The notes under the pieces are model-generated. The model was not told the origin of the DNA. It ran no database searches and worked only from the letters and a program-made list of their open reading frames with translations. From positions 4,785,001 to 4,849,000 of the forward strand of contig NZ_CP144906.1 of assembly GCF_036699995.1 (NCBI RefSeq): 64,000 nucleotides of DNA. Direction: 5' to 3'. The position numbers and the translations under genes are program-made. Within the stretch, counting starts at the first letter, position 1, and every line of letters starts with the position of its first letter. Origin of the DNA: Clostridium beijerinckii. GTDB lineage: Bacteria > Bacillota > Clostridia > Clostridiales > Clostridiaceae. Positions 48,155 to 57,245 of the stretch are shown here, in pieces.

Positions 48155-48213
48155 ATGTGTTACTGTTTAATCAGGCATAAGTTTGCGTAATTCGGAAACT
48201 TATGCTTTTTTAT
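48155..48213 (+). promoter_or_regulatory. RAT site and terminator in the nagF leader
   Basis: GTGTTACTGTTTAATCAGGC is a near-consensus RAT. Its last bases form the first arm of the terminator GCATAAGTTT...AAACTTATGC followed by six T. Binding of phosphorylation-controlled NagR to the RAT would block the terminator. Confidence 0.88.
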
Positions 48214-48240
48214 TACCAATAAATAACAGAATGAAAGGAA

Positions 48241-48272
48241 GTGACTGTTCCTGTTTAATCGGGAATATTAAG
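48241..48272 (+). promoter_or_regulatory. Second RAT-like hairpin at the nagF translation start
   Basis: ACTGTTCCTGTTTAATCGGG repeats the RAT core (CTGTTTAATC) and can fold as TTCC/GGAA. It ends two bases before the nagF ATG, where the ribosome binding site GGGA lies, so it might affect translation. Confidence 0.45.
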
Positions 48273-48273
48273 T

Positions 48274-48771
48274 ATGTTTAATTTTTTTAAGAAGAATTCA
48301 AAAGACTCAAACAAAGAAGCAAAATTAGTTGCACCTATAACTGGTAAAACAATAGATTTATCAAAAGTACCAGATAAGGTTTTTGCAGAAAAAATGGCTG
48401 GAGACGGGCTTGCAATAGATACTACTGGAGATATAGTAGTTGCACCTGCTGACGGAACCTTAACATTAGTATTTAATACAAAACATGCATTTGCAATTAC
48501 TCTTGATAACGGGGCTGAGTTATTGGTTCATATAGGTATCGATACTGTTTCCTTAAATGGCGAAGGTTTTGAGCAATTAGCTGAAGCGGGGACTAAAGTT
48601 AAAGCTGGAACTCCAATTATAAAAATAGATAGAGATTTTATTTTAGGGAAAGGTTATTCTTTAATAACTCCAGTTCTTGTTACAAACATGGATATAGTCA
48701 AAGACTTAAATTCACATGTCAATAAAGATGTTGTTGCTGGAGAAGATGAAGTAATTACTTTTAGTTCATAA
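48274..48771 (+). CDS. nagF: PTS glucose-family IIA component for N-acetylglucosamine
   Basis: The 165-residue IIA(Glc)-like protein has the family core VAPADGTLTLVFNTKHAFAI and the phospho-His motif ELLVHIGIDTVSLNGEGF. It should pass phosphate from HPr to the IIB domain of NagE, which has none of its own. Divergent from nagE, convergent with nagR. It has its own RAT-controlled leader. Confidence 0.92.
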   Translation: MFNFFKKNSKDSNKEAKLVAPITGKTIDLSKVPDKVFAEKMAGDGLAIDTTGDIVVAPADGTLTLVFNTKHAFAITLDNGAELLVHIGIDTVSLNGEGFEQLAEAGTKVKAGTPIIKIDRDFILGKGYSLITPVLVTNMDIVKDLNSHVNKDVVAGEDEVITFSS

Positions 48772-48776
48772 AAAAA

Positions 48777-48812
48777 ATGGCTAACATGTTTTTATTAATA
48801 TGTTAGCCATTT
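48777..48812. terminator. Bidirectional terminator between nagF and nagR
   Basis: ATGGCTAACAT and ATGTTAGCCAT arms lie between the two convergent stop codons, with T-rich tails on both strands. Confidence 0.88.
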
Positions 48813-48815
48813 TAA

Positions 48816-49670
48816 TTAAAATTTTATTGTAGCTTTTCTAAACCTCTCTATATGCATTGCTAGATATGCTATTTCATCATCTGAAACTTTCTTTTCTAGC
48901 TTTAAAACTAATATTTTTGCTACACCCTTGGATACTTTATATGATAATTTATATTTTGATTTTATTTCTTTTATAAAGTCATTTTCAATAGATATGTCAT
49001 CTAAAATTCTCTTAATTGCAAATCTCAAATGTGTGAGAAATCTGGCATAGTCTAACGATGTTTTGTCTATTTTTATTTCAGTTTTTTCTTCTACGTATTC
49101 AATTATTGAGTTTATCAAATGTGTATTCTTTATAGTATTGGATAGTTTACCTGAATTTCTAGCAGAATGGATATGTAATGCTATGAATCCAATCTCTCCT
49201 TCTGGAATTTTTACTTTTTTTTCATTTTGTAAAACTTCCGCAACTTTTTCTGCTAACGAATATTCTTGTGGATATAATGCTTTAATTTCCATAAGAAATG
49301 GATTTTCTATTTCTTCTTTGTCCGAAAGCCTTTTCACTGCAAAATTCAAATGATCTACTAATGCGACATGTATTCTCTCATCCAAATTTTCTTTCAATTC
49401 ATTTGCAACATATGATATCATCTTTTCGCATAGCACAAAAAATTCTTCATCAACGTTTTCAATTACTTGTTTAAAGTTTCTTAAGTTATCCTCATCTTCA
49501 ATAACAAATATCTTTTCAACCTCAGTACCCTTTTCAATGGTATCTCCAGACTTTCTACCGAATCCAATTCCCTTTGCAAAAAGTATTCTTTCCTTTCCAT
49601 TCATGTTTACGGAAACTATATTGTTGTTATAAGATTTTATTATAGTTGCTGGATCAATAATTTTACTCAT
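48816..49670 (-). CDS. nagR: BglG/SacY-family transcription antiterminator
   Basis: The 284-residue protein has an N-terminal RNA-binding CAT domain (IKSYNNNIVSVNMNGKERIL, GIGFGRKSGD) and two PTS regulation domains with the expected histidines (ALVDHLNFAVKRL and ALHIHSARN in PRD1; LTHLRFAIKRI and AMHIERFRK in PRD2). It should bind the RAT sites before nagE and nagF and allow transcription when N-acetylglucosamine is being taken up. It lies just beyond nagF, on the opposite strand. Confidence 0.92.
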   Translation of the reverse strand: MSKIIDPATIIKSYNNNIVSVNMNGKERILFAKGIGFGRKSGDTIEKGTEVEKIFVIEDEDNLRNFKQVIENVDEEFFVLCEKMISYVANELKENLDERIHVALVDHLNFAVKRLSDKEEIENPFLMEIKALYPQEYSLAEKVAEVLQNEKKVKIPEGEIGFIALHIHSARNSGKLSNTIKNTHLINSIIEYVEEKTEIKIDKTSLDYARFLTHLRFAIKRILDDISIENDFIKEIKSKYKLSYKVSKGVAKILVLKLEKKVSDDEIAYLAMHIERFRKATIKF

Positions 49671-49937
49671 ATGACCACCCTTTTTATTATTTATAGAACT
49701 TTCTAATCTTTAGCAAATCACTTATCATCTAAATTAATACATTATTTAGAAAATATAAATGACCTTATTAATCTTATAAAACGATTCTATCATTAACATT
49801 ATTATTTAAATACTTCACTTATCTTTAGCCGTTAGTATCTATTATGATTATTTTAAACCATATAAATCTAATATATTAATAATAGCTTAATATATTATTT
49901 ATTGTAAAGCACAGATTTAAGAAATCTTAAGATATAA

Positions 49938-49966
49938 ATAGAAAGCAGATTCCTAAGAATCTGCTA
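49938..49966 (-). terminator. Terminator after the lactose/cellobiose PTS operon
   Basis: AGCAGATTC and GAATCTGCT arms with TTTCTATTTAT after them on the minus strand, 150 bases beyond the IIC end. The rest of 49671-50115 is AT-rich spacer without a visible gene; it must hold the nagR promoter. Confidence 0.7.
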
Positions 49967-50115
49967 CATTTCATAACTCACAAATATAATAAATGGACTA
50001 ATATAAATATATTAATTAAAATTCCATTTATTACTCAATATTTAATATAGAGTATTAAGAATATTCTACTAAGAAGTATTATAAATAACTATCCTAAAAT
50101 CCTTTATTAAAATTT

Positions 50116-51393
50116 CTATTTTACATTTTCTTTTCTTAATTCTTGCCTTCCAGCAACATATACAAATGGAAGATATATTAATATACTTACAATTAAGCAA
50201 ATAAGAGCTGTAACTCCACCCATAATTGAGTTTGTAGATATAATTGCACCCAAAATTGGCGGTGTTGTCCATGTTGCCATTATTGCTACCTTTGGCACAA
50301 AACCAATTACTGTTAATATATATGCTATTGTTAACGAAGCTATAGGAGATAATATAAACGGAATAAAATAGATTGGATTTAAAACTATTGGTGCACCATA
50401 TATTACTGGTTCATTTATATTAAATATTCCTGGTGCTATACCTAAATTTGCAATGGCTCTTTGTTGTGCACCTGCTTTTTTACCTAATACATATATTGCA
50501 ATCAATAAAGCTATTGAAGTTCCTGCTCCTCCCATATTTACATATGAATCTAAAAATTGACTATTTAATATATTTTCTGGTTGTAATCCATTTGTTATTG
50601 CTTCTGTATTAGCTAAAAGTAATGGAAGTAATAATGCATTTATTACTGGCGCTAGTATATTTGAACCGTGTAAACCAAAAAACCATAATACATGTACCAA
50701 TAATACTATTACAAATACTCCTAAAAAGCTTCCTGCAATTAATTGTAATGGTTTCTGTAGAGTAAAGAATAATGCCTGATGTATATCTGGTACACTCATA
50801 ACTATAAATAATTCCTTAATTCCCGCTGCTAATGCTAAAATTATTATTGTTGGTAACAATGCTGCAAATGATCTTGAAACTGCTGGTGGTACTCCACTAG
50901 GCATTTTTATTACTAATTTAGGATTACCGATTAACTTTACGAAAATCTCTGTAGATACTAATGATACTATCAATGAAATAAATAAACCTTGTGCCCCTAA
51001 AAAAGTTAATGGAAATGCTCCTCCATCTGGTGTTGTTGCATATAGAATCATCGATGCCGCAACTGATACTATTCCAGCTCCTAAGCCATCCTTATCATAC
51101 GATCTTGCTAAATGATATGATATTGTAAATACAACTAATATTGACATAATTGCATAAGAACCATTCCATATAGATCCTCCCTAGCTTTTCCAACCTGCTG
51201 GTAATAGCCAATCCATAAAATTTTGATACCATTTAAATCCTATATTATTGAACAATACTGCAAATGCACCAGCCATTATAATCGGTGTTATTGTAGCAAA
51301 TCCGTCACGTATAGCTACTAAATGCCTTTGTGAACCAATCTTAAATGCAATTGGAACAAAGTGCTCCTCCATCCATTCAAAAAATTTATTCAT
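50116..51393 (-). pseudogene. PTS lactose/cellobiose-family IIC component interrupted by an in-frame amber stop
   Basis: From ATG 51393 (behind GGGGGAGG) one continuous frame of 426 codons encodes a CelB-like IIC permease: NKFFEWMEEHFVPIAFKIGS, RHLVAIRDGFATITPIIMAG, then WKS, a TAG at 51183-51181, GGSIWNGSYAIMSILVVF and the remaining eight or so membrane segments with ILNSQFLDSYVNMGGAGTSI and NEPVIYGAPIVLNPIYFIPF. The codon hit is normally Leu in relatives (SLGGNIWNG), so one T-to-A change in TTG explains it. There is no frameshift. The product would stop after about 70 residues; re-initiation at 51147 would lack the first membrane segments. Readthrough or a sequencing error cannot be excluded. 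Confidence 0.85.
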
Positions 51394-51413
51394 AATTATT
51401 TCCTCCCCCATAT

Positions 51414-51585
51414 CTAAGATTTATTTGAAATAAAGTCAAAACTCATCCATGGCTCTATATAGTCTAGTAAAAAAATCTCTTCCTCTGCTATGCATCCTAT
51501 TACATTAGTCTTTCCATTGTTCTTCATATCTTTTAGTACAATTTGAAGCTCACCTGCATATCTAGTGCATAAATCTGAATATAAT
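51414..51585 (-). pseudogene. C-terminal stump of a MupG/DUF871-family gene
   Basis: Between the BadF-type gene and the IIC gene, the minus strand has an open stretch of about 57 codons with no start and no ribosome binding site: RYAGELQIVLKDMKNNGKTN, VIGCIAEEEIFLLDYIEPW and a stop at 51416-51414. This resembles the last segment of DUF871 proteins (MupG, 6-phospho-N-acetylmuramidase). The 300 or so residues of the barrel are missing. Recognition is from memory of the family's C-terminal pattern. Confidence 0.6.
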
Positions 51586-51594
51586 AATATCTAT

Positions 51595-52497
51595 CTAAAC
51601 ATTCCTTTCTCGCTTCGCTTTATTAATATAATAAGCACCCATTGTAGGCGAAATTTCATCATCTACTATATCCTCAATAACTATATTTTCTCTTAGGTAC
51701 TTTTCAAAAGATTTTCTTAATATCTTTGCTTTTCTTATAACTCCACCAACTAATGCAATAGAGCAGCTTTCAAATTTCAATTTTCTATACACATTTATAA
51801 CAGTCTTAGCCAAATCTACACCTTCATTAACCAATATTTCTTCAGCTATCTTATTTCCTTCTTCGCCCAATATTGAAACTATTTCTGCCAAAGATGCTAT
51901 CTCATCCTTAGTAGATGAATATACAAAAGTTACTACTTCGCCTATTGATTTAGCACCTAGCCTTTTCATAATTCTCCTAGTTAATTCCGATTTGGATAAA
52001 GAATTTTCTTCTTCAAATATCATTCTTTTTATAGCATCAATTGCTATTTTATATCCACTCCCTTCATCTCCTAATAAGTTACCCCATCCCCCACACCTTA
52101 CACTTGAATTATTTTTAACTCCAAATGCTATCGATCCAGTCCCTGCTATTGTCAATATTCCATCATTCCCCCTTAACATAGCTTTTAGGGCTATTTCAGC
52201 ATCGTTCATAAGTACACAGTCAGTCTTAAGTTCATTTTTTATTGTATCTTTTATAATTTTTGCATTATCTCCTACTTCCGATCCTGCAATGCCAAGATAT
52301 AAATCTACAAGTTCGTCTTCTTTAAGAACATCTATTATTTCTCTTATTGAATCTACTATATTGTTTAGTGCTTTTTCTCTATTATTTAGTAAATTTGCGA
52401 ATCCTTTTACAGAAGTAACTATAATATTTCCTTGAAAGTCATAAGCTACTGCTTCCGTTTTTGTTCCTCCGCCATCGACACCTATGATGTATTTCAT
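51595..52497 (-). CDS. BadF/BadG/BcrA/BcrD-type ATPase, N-acetylglucosamine kinase-like
   Basis: The 300-residue ASKHA-fold protein has the phosphate-1 loop IIGVDGGGTKTEAVAYDFQGN in part, GTGSIAFGVKN and GGWGNLLGDEGSGYKIAID, as in bacterial N-acetylglucosamine/amino-sugar kinases. In a PTS operon it may phosphorylate free amino sugar released inside the cell. The MupG-like stump right after it supports a cell-wall sugar or chito-oligosaccharide role. ATG with an AAAAGGTAG site. Confidence 0.85.
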   Translation of the reverse strand: MKYIIGVDGGGTKTEAVAYDFQGNIIVTSVKGFANLLNNREKALNNIVDSIREIIDVLKEDELVDLYLGIAGSEVGDNAKIIKDTIKNELKTDCVLMNDAEIALKAMLRGNDGILTIAGTGSIAFGVKNNSSVRCGGWGNLLGDEGSGYKIAIDAIKRMIFEEENSLSKSELTRRIMKRLGAKSIGEVVTFVYSSTKDEIASLAEIVSILGEEGNKIAEEILVNEGVDLAKTVINVYRKLKFESCSIALVGGVIRKAKILRKSFEKYLRENIVIEDIVDDEISPTMGAYYINKAKRERNV

Positions 52498-52542
52498 ATT
52501 ATCACTACCTTTTCCTTAACTTTAAGTAAATAAATAATTAGA

Positions 52543-52854
52543 CTAACATATATTGTTATTAAATTTTTCATGTATTTCTATAATTTCAACTGCCATAGAC
52601 TTTAATGTCATACTAGTCATAAAGTGATCCTGAGCATGAATCATAAGTAAAGAAACTTCTGTTTTTTCTCCTCGTGCTTCCTTTTGTATTAAATATGTTT
52701 GAATATTATGTGCTTTTAATAATTCTGCTTCTGCTTGTTCAATTAATTTTTTTGCTCCATCTATATTCCCACTTTTAGCGCATTGAATAGCTTCCATTGA
52801 ATAACTTCTAACTTCTCCGCTATGCACTATAAGATTCATTATTGTTTCTTCCAC
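52543..52854 (-). CDS. PTS lactose/cellobiose-family IIA component
   Basis: The 103-residue protein shows the all-helical lactose-type IIA pattern: NLIVHSGEVRSYSMEAIQCA, EAELLKAHNIQTYLIQKEA and LMIHAQDHFMTSMTLKSMA, which holds the conserved His and Asp of the active centre. The start is GTG at 52854, seven bases after AGGAGAG; an internal ATG lies five codons on. It lies 20 bases after the IIB gene. With the IIC gene broken, the phosphorelay has no intact permease in this operon. Confidence 0.92.
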   Translation of the reverse strand: MEETIMNLIVHSGEVRSYSMEAIQCAKSGNIDGAKKLIEQAEAELLKAHNIQTYLIQKEARGEKTEVSLLMIHAQDHFMTSMTLKSMAVEIIEIHEKFNNNIC

Positions 52855-52874
52855 AATGTTTCTCTCCTTTTCAA

Positions 52875-53186
52875 TTATTTATTTTCTATAAGATCTAGAG
52901 CTCTTTCTAAAACTTTTTCTCCATTCATTGTTCCATAATCAACTGTATTAATTATTTCTACAGGTATATTCTTATCCGATAAGCTGGCCCTAAATTTTGA
53001 TAATAAAAATCTAACCTGTGGACCTAGTAATAAAACATCTGTCTTACCTACATATTCTTTAACATCTGCCTCTCCTACAGCTTTTATATTACATTTAATC
53101 CCTTTTTCTTCAGCTGCCTTTTCCATTTTTGAAACTAATAAACTTGTGGACATTCCGGCTGAACAAACTAATAATATATTTTTCAT
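52875..53186 (-). CDS. PTS lactose/cellobiose-family IIB component
   Basis: The 103-residue IIB protein has the phospho-Cys loop ILLVCSAGMSTSLLVSKME and LLGPQVRFLL, typical of cellobiose-type (CelA) IIB. It is the first gene of the operon, about 60 bases downstream of a sigma-54-type promoter, with AAGGAGAGG as ribosome binding site. Confidence 0.93.
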   Translation of the reverse strand: MKNILLVCSAGMSTSLLVSKMEKAAEEKGIKCNIKAVGEADVKEYVGKTDVLLLGPQVRFLLSKFRASLSDKNIPVEIINTVDYGTMNGEKVLERALDLIENK

Positions 53187-53245
53187 TCCTAACCTCTCCT
53201 TAGATACTTTTATTTACTAGCACTCCTCTATTACACTATTATATA

Positions 53246-53264
53246 AAGCAAGTTTTATACCAAT
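53246..53264 (-). promoter_or_regulatory. Sigma-54 promoter of the PTS operon
   Basis: The minus strand reads TTGGTATAAAACTTGC (53263-53248): GG and GC are separated by ten bases as in the -24/-12 consensus TGGCAC-N5-TTGC. A LevR-type activator gene lies immediately upstream. Confidence 0.75.
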
Positions 53265-53304
53265 ATTATATTTATACACAAATAAATATAAATCATCTCA
53301 TTAC

Positions 53305-53329
53305 CACACAATTCATGAATCAAAGTGTG
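53305..53329 (-). promoter_or_regulatory. Likely activator binding site (UAS)
   Basis: The 25-base imperfect palindrome CACAC-TTTGATTCATGAATT-GTGTG lies about 40 bases upstream of the -24 element. It is a good candidate for the binding site of the neighbouring activator. Confidence 0.5.
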
Positions 53330-53333
53330 CAAC

Positions 53334-53368
53334 TAAAAAAAAATAGTGTGTAATTCAACTTACACACT
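53334..53368 (-). terminator. Terminator after the LevR-type activator gene
   Basis: AGTGTGTAA and TTACACACT arms followed by nine T on the minus strand, directly after the stop codon. Confidence 0.92.
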
Positions 53369-53378
53369 GCTTTGGCTA

Positions 53379-56129
53379 TTACACAGTAATTATATTTTCC
53401 TTAACAATTCTCACTATATAAGCTATCTCATTATCTCCTATATTTATATTATATACACGCTCCAAGTCTTTTAAAATTTCCTTAATTAATGAAAATTCAC
53501 TATTATACATATGACGATAATTTTCTAAACCTTCAAATTTTAATTCTTGACCACCATGTTTTAATTTATCTATAAGAAAAGTGATATGAATTAAAATTCC
53601 TATCTGTGCATCATGCTGAATTCTCACCTTTAAATTTTCTTCTATTTTTCTTATTACATTTCTAATATGCAAAAATATCTTCATTGAGTTTAATTCATTT
53701 AATTCACTACTTAATGCTTTTCTAACTTTTAAAAAGTCATATTCAATGTCCACTAGATTTTCTAAATAATTTATTCCCTCATTCAAGAAAACATCTTGTG
53801 CTGGTATAAATGGAACATCTTTAATAACTATGTTTATAGTTCCTACAACTGCTAATACTACAAACTTCTCTTTTAGCCTATTTACTTTTTTAATAAACTC
53901 TTCCCTATCAGAAATATTAAGTGGTATAATTTTTACTTTTTCTATATTCTTCAAATTATTACTTATTCTTATTTTTATTCTTTCTGCTGCTCCTTCACCT
54001 GTAAAGCATGTAGTTATTATAACTAGTTCTTTATTGTATTTATAGTCTTCCTTAGAAACTTGCATAGAGGGCTTTCCAATATCTCTACATAAATTATATA
54101 TTGAATCCAAGCTTCTCCCATTAAAAGCTTTGCTTCCTGCCTCTATAACGGTTAATGTTGTAACCATATCTATGGTTTTAATTTTTATTTCTAATTCATT
54201 ACTAATTATATCTCCAAAATTAACCAATGATCCCATATCAACAAGTAACAACATCCCTTTTTCATTATATATTTCTTTAACTTTTTTCTTAGCTTTCTCT
54301 AGCATATCCTCAGCCTTCATAGTTAGTGGCATATCTAGAGCTTGCACATATTCTTCTCCTATTAAAGAATTTGCCACCTCAGCCATGCTGCTAGCTGTAC
54401 TTGTTCCATGCATCATTACTAGAACTCGCACCTTCTTCTCTAATTGTTCACTATTTTCATCATTACATGCAGCCAAAAACATAGTTATATAGCCTATTTC
54501 ATCTAATGGGATGTCTATATGAAATTCTTTTTCCGCAATTTTTATAATATCCATGGCCACAGCAAATTCTTCTCTATTTTCTACCCTTATAATATTAAGC
54601 TTAGGATGATATATCTTTTTTCCTGAATTAATCCTTTCGATGCTTCCCTGTAAATGAAGTGCTAACCCAAAATAAACTTTCTGATCAAAATCTCTATTTA
54701 ACTTTTCAGATGCTATACTCAACATTTTTTCTGCAACTGTAGCTACTTTAATGTTTACAATTTTGGCGATCTCATTTTTTTTAACATTTGTTGTGATATT
54801 ACTAATATATCTTCTAAAATATTTTTCCAAATCAATATTTAGAATATCATTTATTTCTGTCTCATTAATTCCTCGCACCTTTAAGTTTTCCATCTTATTT
54901 TCTATTATCGAATAAAAACTTTTATTTTCCGAGCCTTCTATTTGATTTTCATGAAATTCAATATTTTTTAGTATACTATCTTCACTTGAAAATCTTAAAA
55001 TATCAGCCATATCTTGAGATAAATTATCTATTTCTTTTCTACATTCTCTAATTCTCATTATTCCTTTTTGAATTCTAGGTTGCAGATCACTTTTATCTAC
55101 CAAAATATAATTATTTTTCTTAATCTTATAATTTAAAAATGCTTTAGCACAAGCTAATTGTATATCACTTTTTAATTGCCCTATATTATTAGGGCAATCA
55201 TATAGTAAAAATGAAATAATCGCATTTTTACTAATATATATGCTCTTTCCGATTCTTATAGATTCTTCTGTTATGAACTCGTTTAAAAGAAGATATCTTT
55301 CCTCTAATTTTCTTTCTCTTAATGTCGGTAATACTATCACCATTGGAATTCTTCTAGTAAATGTTTTCAGAAGATATGACTGTGGATTCTCCGTAGTAGC
55401 TGCTATAATCTGCACTTCAGATTTCACCTTTTTCTCAGTATCTCCAAGCTGCCTAAAATATCCCTTATCTATAAAAGTAAATAACATTTCTTGCCCCTGC
55501 GGTGATAACCTGTGCACTTCATCCAAAAAGAATATTCCTCCATCAGCTTTTTTTAACAAACCTTCTCTATCAGTATCTGCTCCTGTAAATGCACCTCTTC
55601 TTACTCCAAATATTTGTGCCACAACCAACTGAGGATTATCTGAGTAATCGGCACAATTAAATCTAATGAAAGGAGCTTCAGTAGCTATTATTTTAGAGTC
55701 TTTAGCAAAATTGTACATTGCTTCTGCAAATAGCGATTTTCCTACACCAGTTTCACCCAAAATAAGAGTATGTAAGCCTCTAGGAGGATATAATATTGCA
55801 GCTTTCGCTTGCTGTACAGGTAATTTAAGTGACTGATTTGAACCTATGAGCATTTCAAGGCTATCTCTATTTTTCATGATTGTGTCCGATTTATTTTTAA
55901 TTGAATTCATTTCATTCTTGTAACTTTTGATACTACTATATATAACTGGTCGTCCTTCTTTTTTATTTATCCTTTTTTCCTTATATAATTGGTTTAAATA
56001 CCTACTTATATTTGTTCGGTCTATTCCTATATAAAATCCCAGTTCATCTGCTGTTATTCCTCTTCCTTTGCTCTTTTCAAGCTCAATTAGACTCTTTATT
56101 ACTTCTTCCTTTCTAGGTAACCCTTTCAT
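53379..56129 (-). CDS. LevR-type sigma-54-dependent activator with PTS regulation domains
   Basis: The 916-residue regulator has an N-terminal winged helix (about 1-70), a sigma-54 AAA+ domain (GETGVGKSLFAEAMYNF, RRGAFTGADTDREGLLKKAD with the sigma-54 contact GAFTGA, FFLDEVHRLSPQGQEMLFTF), a first PRD (about 440-550), a mannose-type IIA domain (VLVMMHGTSTASSMAEVANS, phospho-His), a galactitol-type IIB-like domain (ITTCFTGEGAAERIKIRI, phospho-Cys position) and a C-terminal PRD. It senses PTS phosphorylation state. It probably turns on the PTS operon downstream through the sigma-54 promoter at 53246-53264. Confidence 0.93.
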   Translation of the reverse strand: MKGLPRKEEVIKSLIELEKSKGRGITADELGFYIGIDRTNISRYLNQLYKEKRINKKEGRPVIYSSIKSYKNEMNSIKNKSDTIMKNRDSLEMLIGSNQSLKLPVQQAKAAILYPPRGLHTLILGETGVGKSLFAEAMYNFAKDSKIIATEAPFIRFNCADYSDNPQLVVAQIFGVRRGAFTGADTDREGLLKKADGGIFFLDEVHRLSPQGQEMLFTFIDKGYFRQLGDTEKKVKSEVQIIAATTENPQSYLLKTFTRRIPMVIVLPTLRERKLEERYLLLNEFITEESIRIGKSIYISKNAIISFLLYDCPNNIGQLKSDIQLACAKAFLNYKIKKNNYILVDKSDLQPRIQKGIMRIRECRKEIDNLSQDMADILRFSSEDSILKNIEFHENQIEGSENKSFYSIIENKMENLKVRGINETEINDILNIDLEKYFRRYISNITTNVKKNEIAKIVNIKVATVAEKMLSIASEKLNRDFDQKVYFGLALHLQGSIERINSGKKIYHPKLNIIRVENREEFAVAMDIIKIAEKEFHIDIPLDEIGYITMFLAACNDENSEQLEKKVRVLVMMHGTSTASSMAEVANSLIGEEYVQALDMPLTMKAEDMLEKAKKKVKEIYNEKGMLLLVDMGSLVNFGDIISNELEIKIKTIDMVTTLTVIEAGSKAFNGRSLDSIYNLCRDIGKPSMQVSKEDYKYNKELVIITTCFTGEGAAERIKIRISNNLKNIEKVKIIPLNISDREEFIKKVNRLKEKFVVLAVVGTINIVIKDVPFIPAQDVFLNEGINYLENLVDIEYDFLKVRKALSSELNELNSMKIFLHIRNVIRKIEENLKVRIQHDAQIGILIHITFLIDKLKHGGQELKFEGLENYRHMYNSEFSLIKEILKDLERVYNINIGDNEIAYIVRIVKENIITV

Positions 56130-56535
56130 TTAATATTATCCCCCACCCATAAGTAGTCCACATTAAAAACATAGAATTTATACTTATAACTTTTAACCTA
56201 TTATATAAATGCCCCTATATATATTGTCCTATATTTTTCGCTTTCTACGATACATTTGAAATTTTCCTTTGAATTCTTCTACATAAATCTTTATGAAAAT
56301 ATAACTGGATACTACCAGTTTTGAATTCATTATATAATAATATTTTTATTTCTTGCAACCAAATTCCTCATATTATTATAATTGCTTAGATAATTCTGTC
56401 TCTACTATAAATATGCCATATAAATCAATTTTACTAGCACAACTTTTAAAATTGCTATATTATATTATTATATAAAAATAAATATCTACTCTTTTTTAAG
56501 TATTATTTATTAACTTTAACTAAGGAGGCTATTCT
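56130..56535. other. Spacer without recognised features
   Basis: This 406-base AT-rich stretch lies between the divergent LevR-type activator and CYTH genes and must hold both promoters. I see no convincing -35/-10 pair, hairpin or reading frame. Confidence 0.5.
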
Positions 56536-57096
56536 ATGCAAGAGTTAGAAACTAGGATCGTTGATATTGATGTTGAAAATATAAGGAAAATTTTATTATC
56601 AAATGGTGCTGAAAAAGTTAAAATGGAAGATCAAGTAAATGATATATATGATTTTGAAGATGGACGTCTTTTAGGTAAGAAAGGATATGCTAGAATAAGA
56701 ACTATAAATGATATGATTAATAATAAAATCGTATATTTTATGACTACCAAAAAAATGCTATCCCAGGGCAGATTTAAAGTCATGGAAGAAAATGAAGTTA
56801 TAATTGATAACAAAACTATGGGAGAAGGTATATTTAAATCTCTTGGATTAGTTCTGAAAGAATCTAATAAAAAATATAGAGAAAGCTATAAATTACTTGA
56901 TTGCTTAATTGAAATTGATATTAATGACAAGAGTTTTTGTCCCTTCCCATATTTAGAAATTGAAACTACATCAGAAGAAAAATTGGAAACAGTAGTGAAG
57001 TTACTTGGATATACATTAGAAGATACAACCTCTCAAACAATATACGATATATTATCTGAAAGAGGATTGCTTAATAATGTCTCTAAAGGAATATAA
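56536..57096 (+). CDS. CYTH domain protein (class IV adenylate cyclase/thiamine triphosphatase-like)
   Basis: The 186-residue protein has the CYTH metal-binding start as ELETR (ExExR, residues 3-7), then YDFEDGRLLGKKGYARIR with the Arg/Lys pairs lining the tunnel, and PYLEIETTSEEK with the acidic triad. The fold hydrolyses or cyclises nucleoside and inorganic polyphosphates, and many bacterial members act on tripolyphosphate. The exact activity here is unknown. AAGGAGG ribosome binding site; the fbp gene follows after 149 bases. Confidence 0.85.
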   Translation: MQELETRIVDIDVENIRKILLSNGAEKVKMEDQVNDIYDFEDGRLLGKKGYARIRTINDMINNKIVYFMTTKKMLSQGRFKVMEENEVIIDNKTMGEGIFKSLGLVLKESNKKYRESYKLLDCLIEIDINDKSFCPFPYLEIETTSEEKLETVVKLLGYTLEDTTSQTIYDILSERGLLNNVSKGI

Positions 57097-57245
57097 TTAA
57101 GTTTTTATTCCATTAACTGTAAATTTACTATAGAATTATAAGTTTATATAATGTAAAATATACATAGAGATAGGTATACTTTTAAAATGAAATTTGTTTA
57201 GTTTACTTTTAAACTAAACTTTTTTTCTTATAAAAGGAGGATGTC

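Noticed and set aside
50069-50272. Small cysteine-rich minus-strand frame at the end of the IIC gene
   Set aside because: It overlaps the IIC coding sequence in another frame, has no ribosome binding site and its composition is that of an out-of-frame reading.
51147-51183. The IIC gene as two separate genes with re-initiation
   Set aside because: GGGAGG after the stop is followed by an ATG in another frame that soon ends. Both halves lie in the same frame and together make one normal-length permease, so a nonsense change explains it better.
55240-55632. 130-codon plus-strand frame inside the LevR-type activator gene
   Set aside because: It is antisense to the conserved AAA+ domain and has no start signal.
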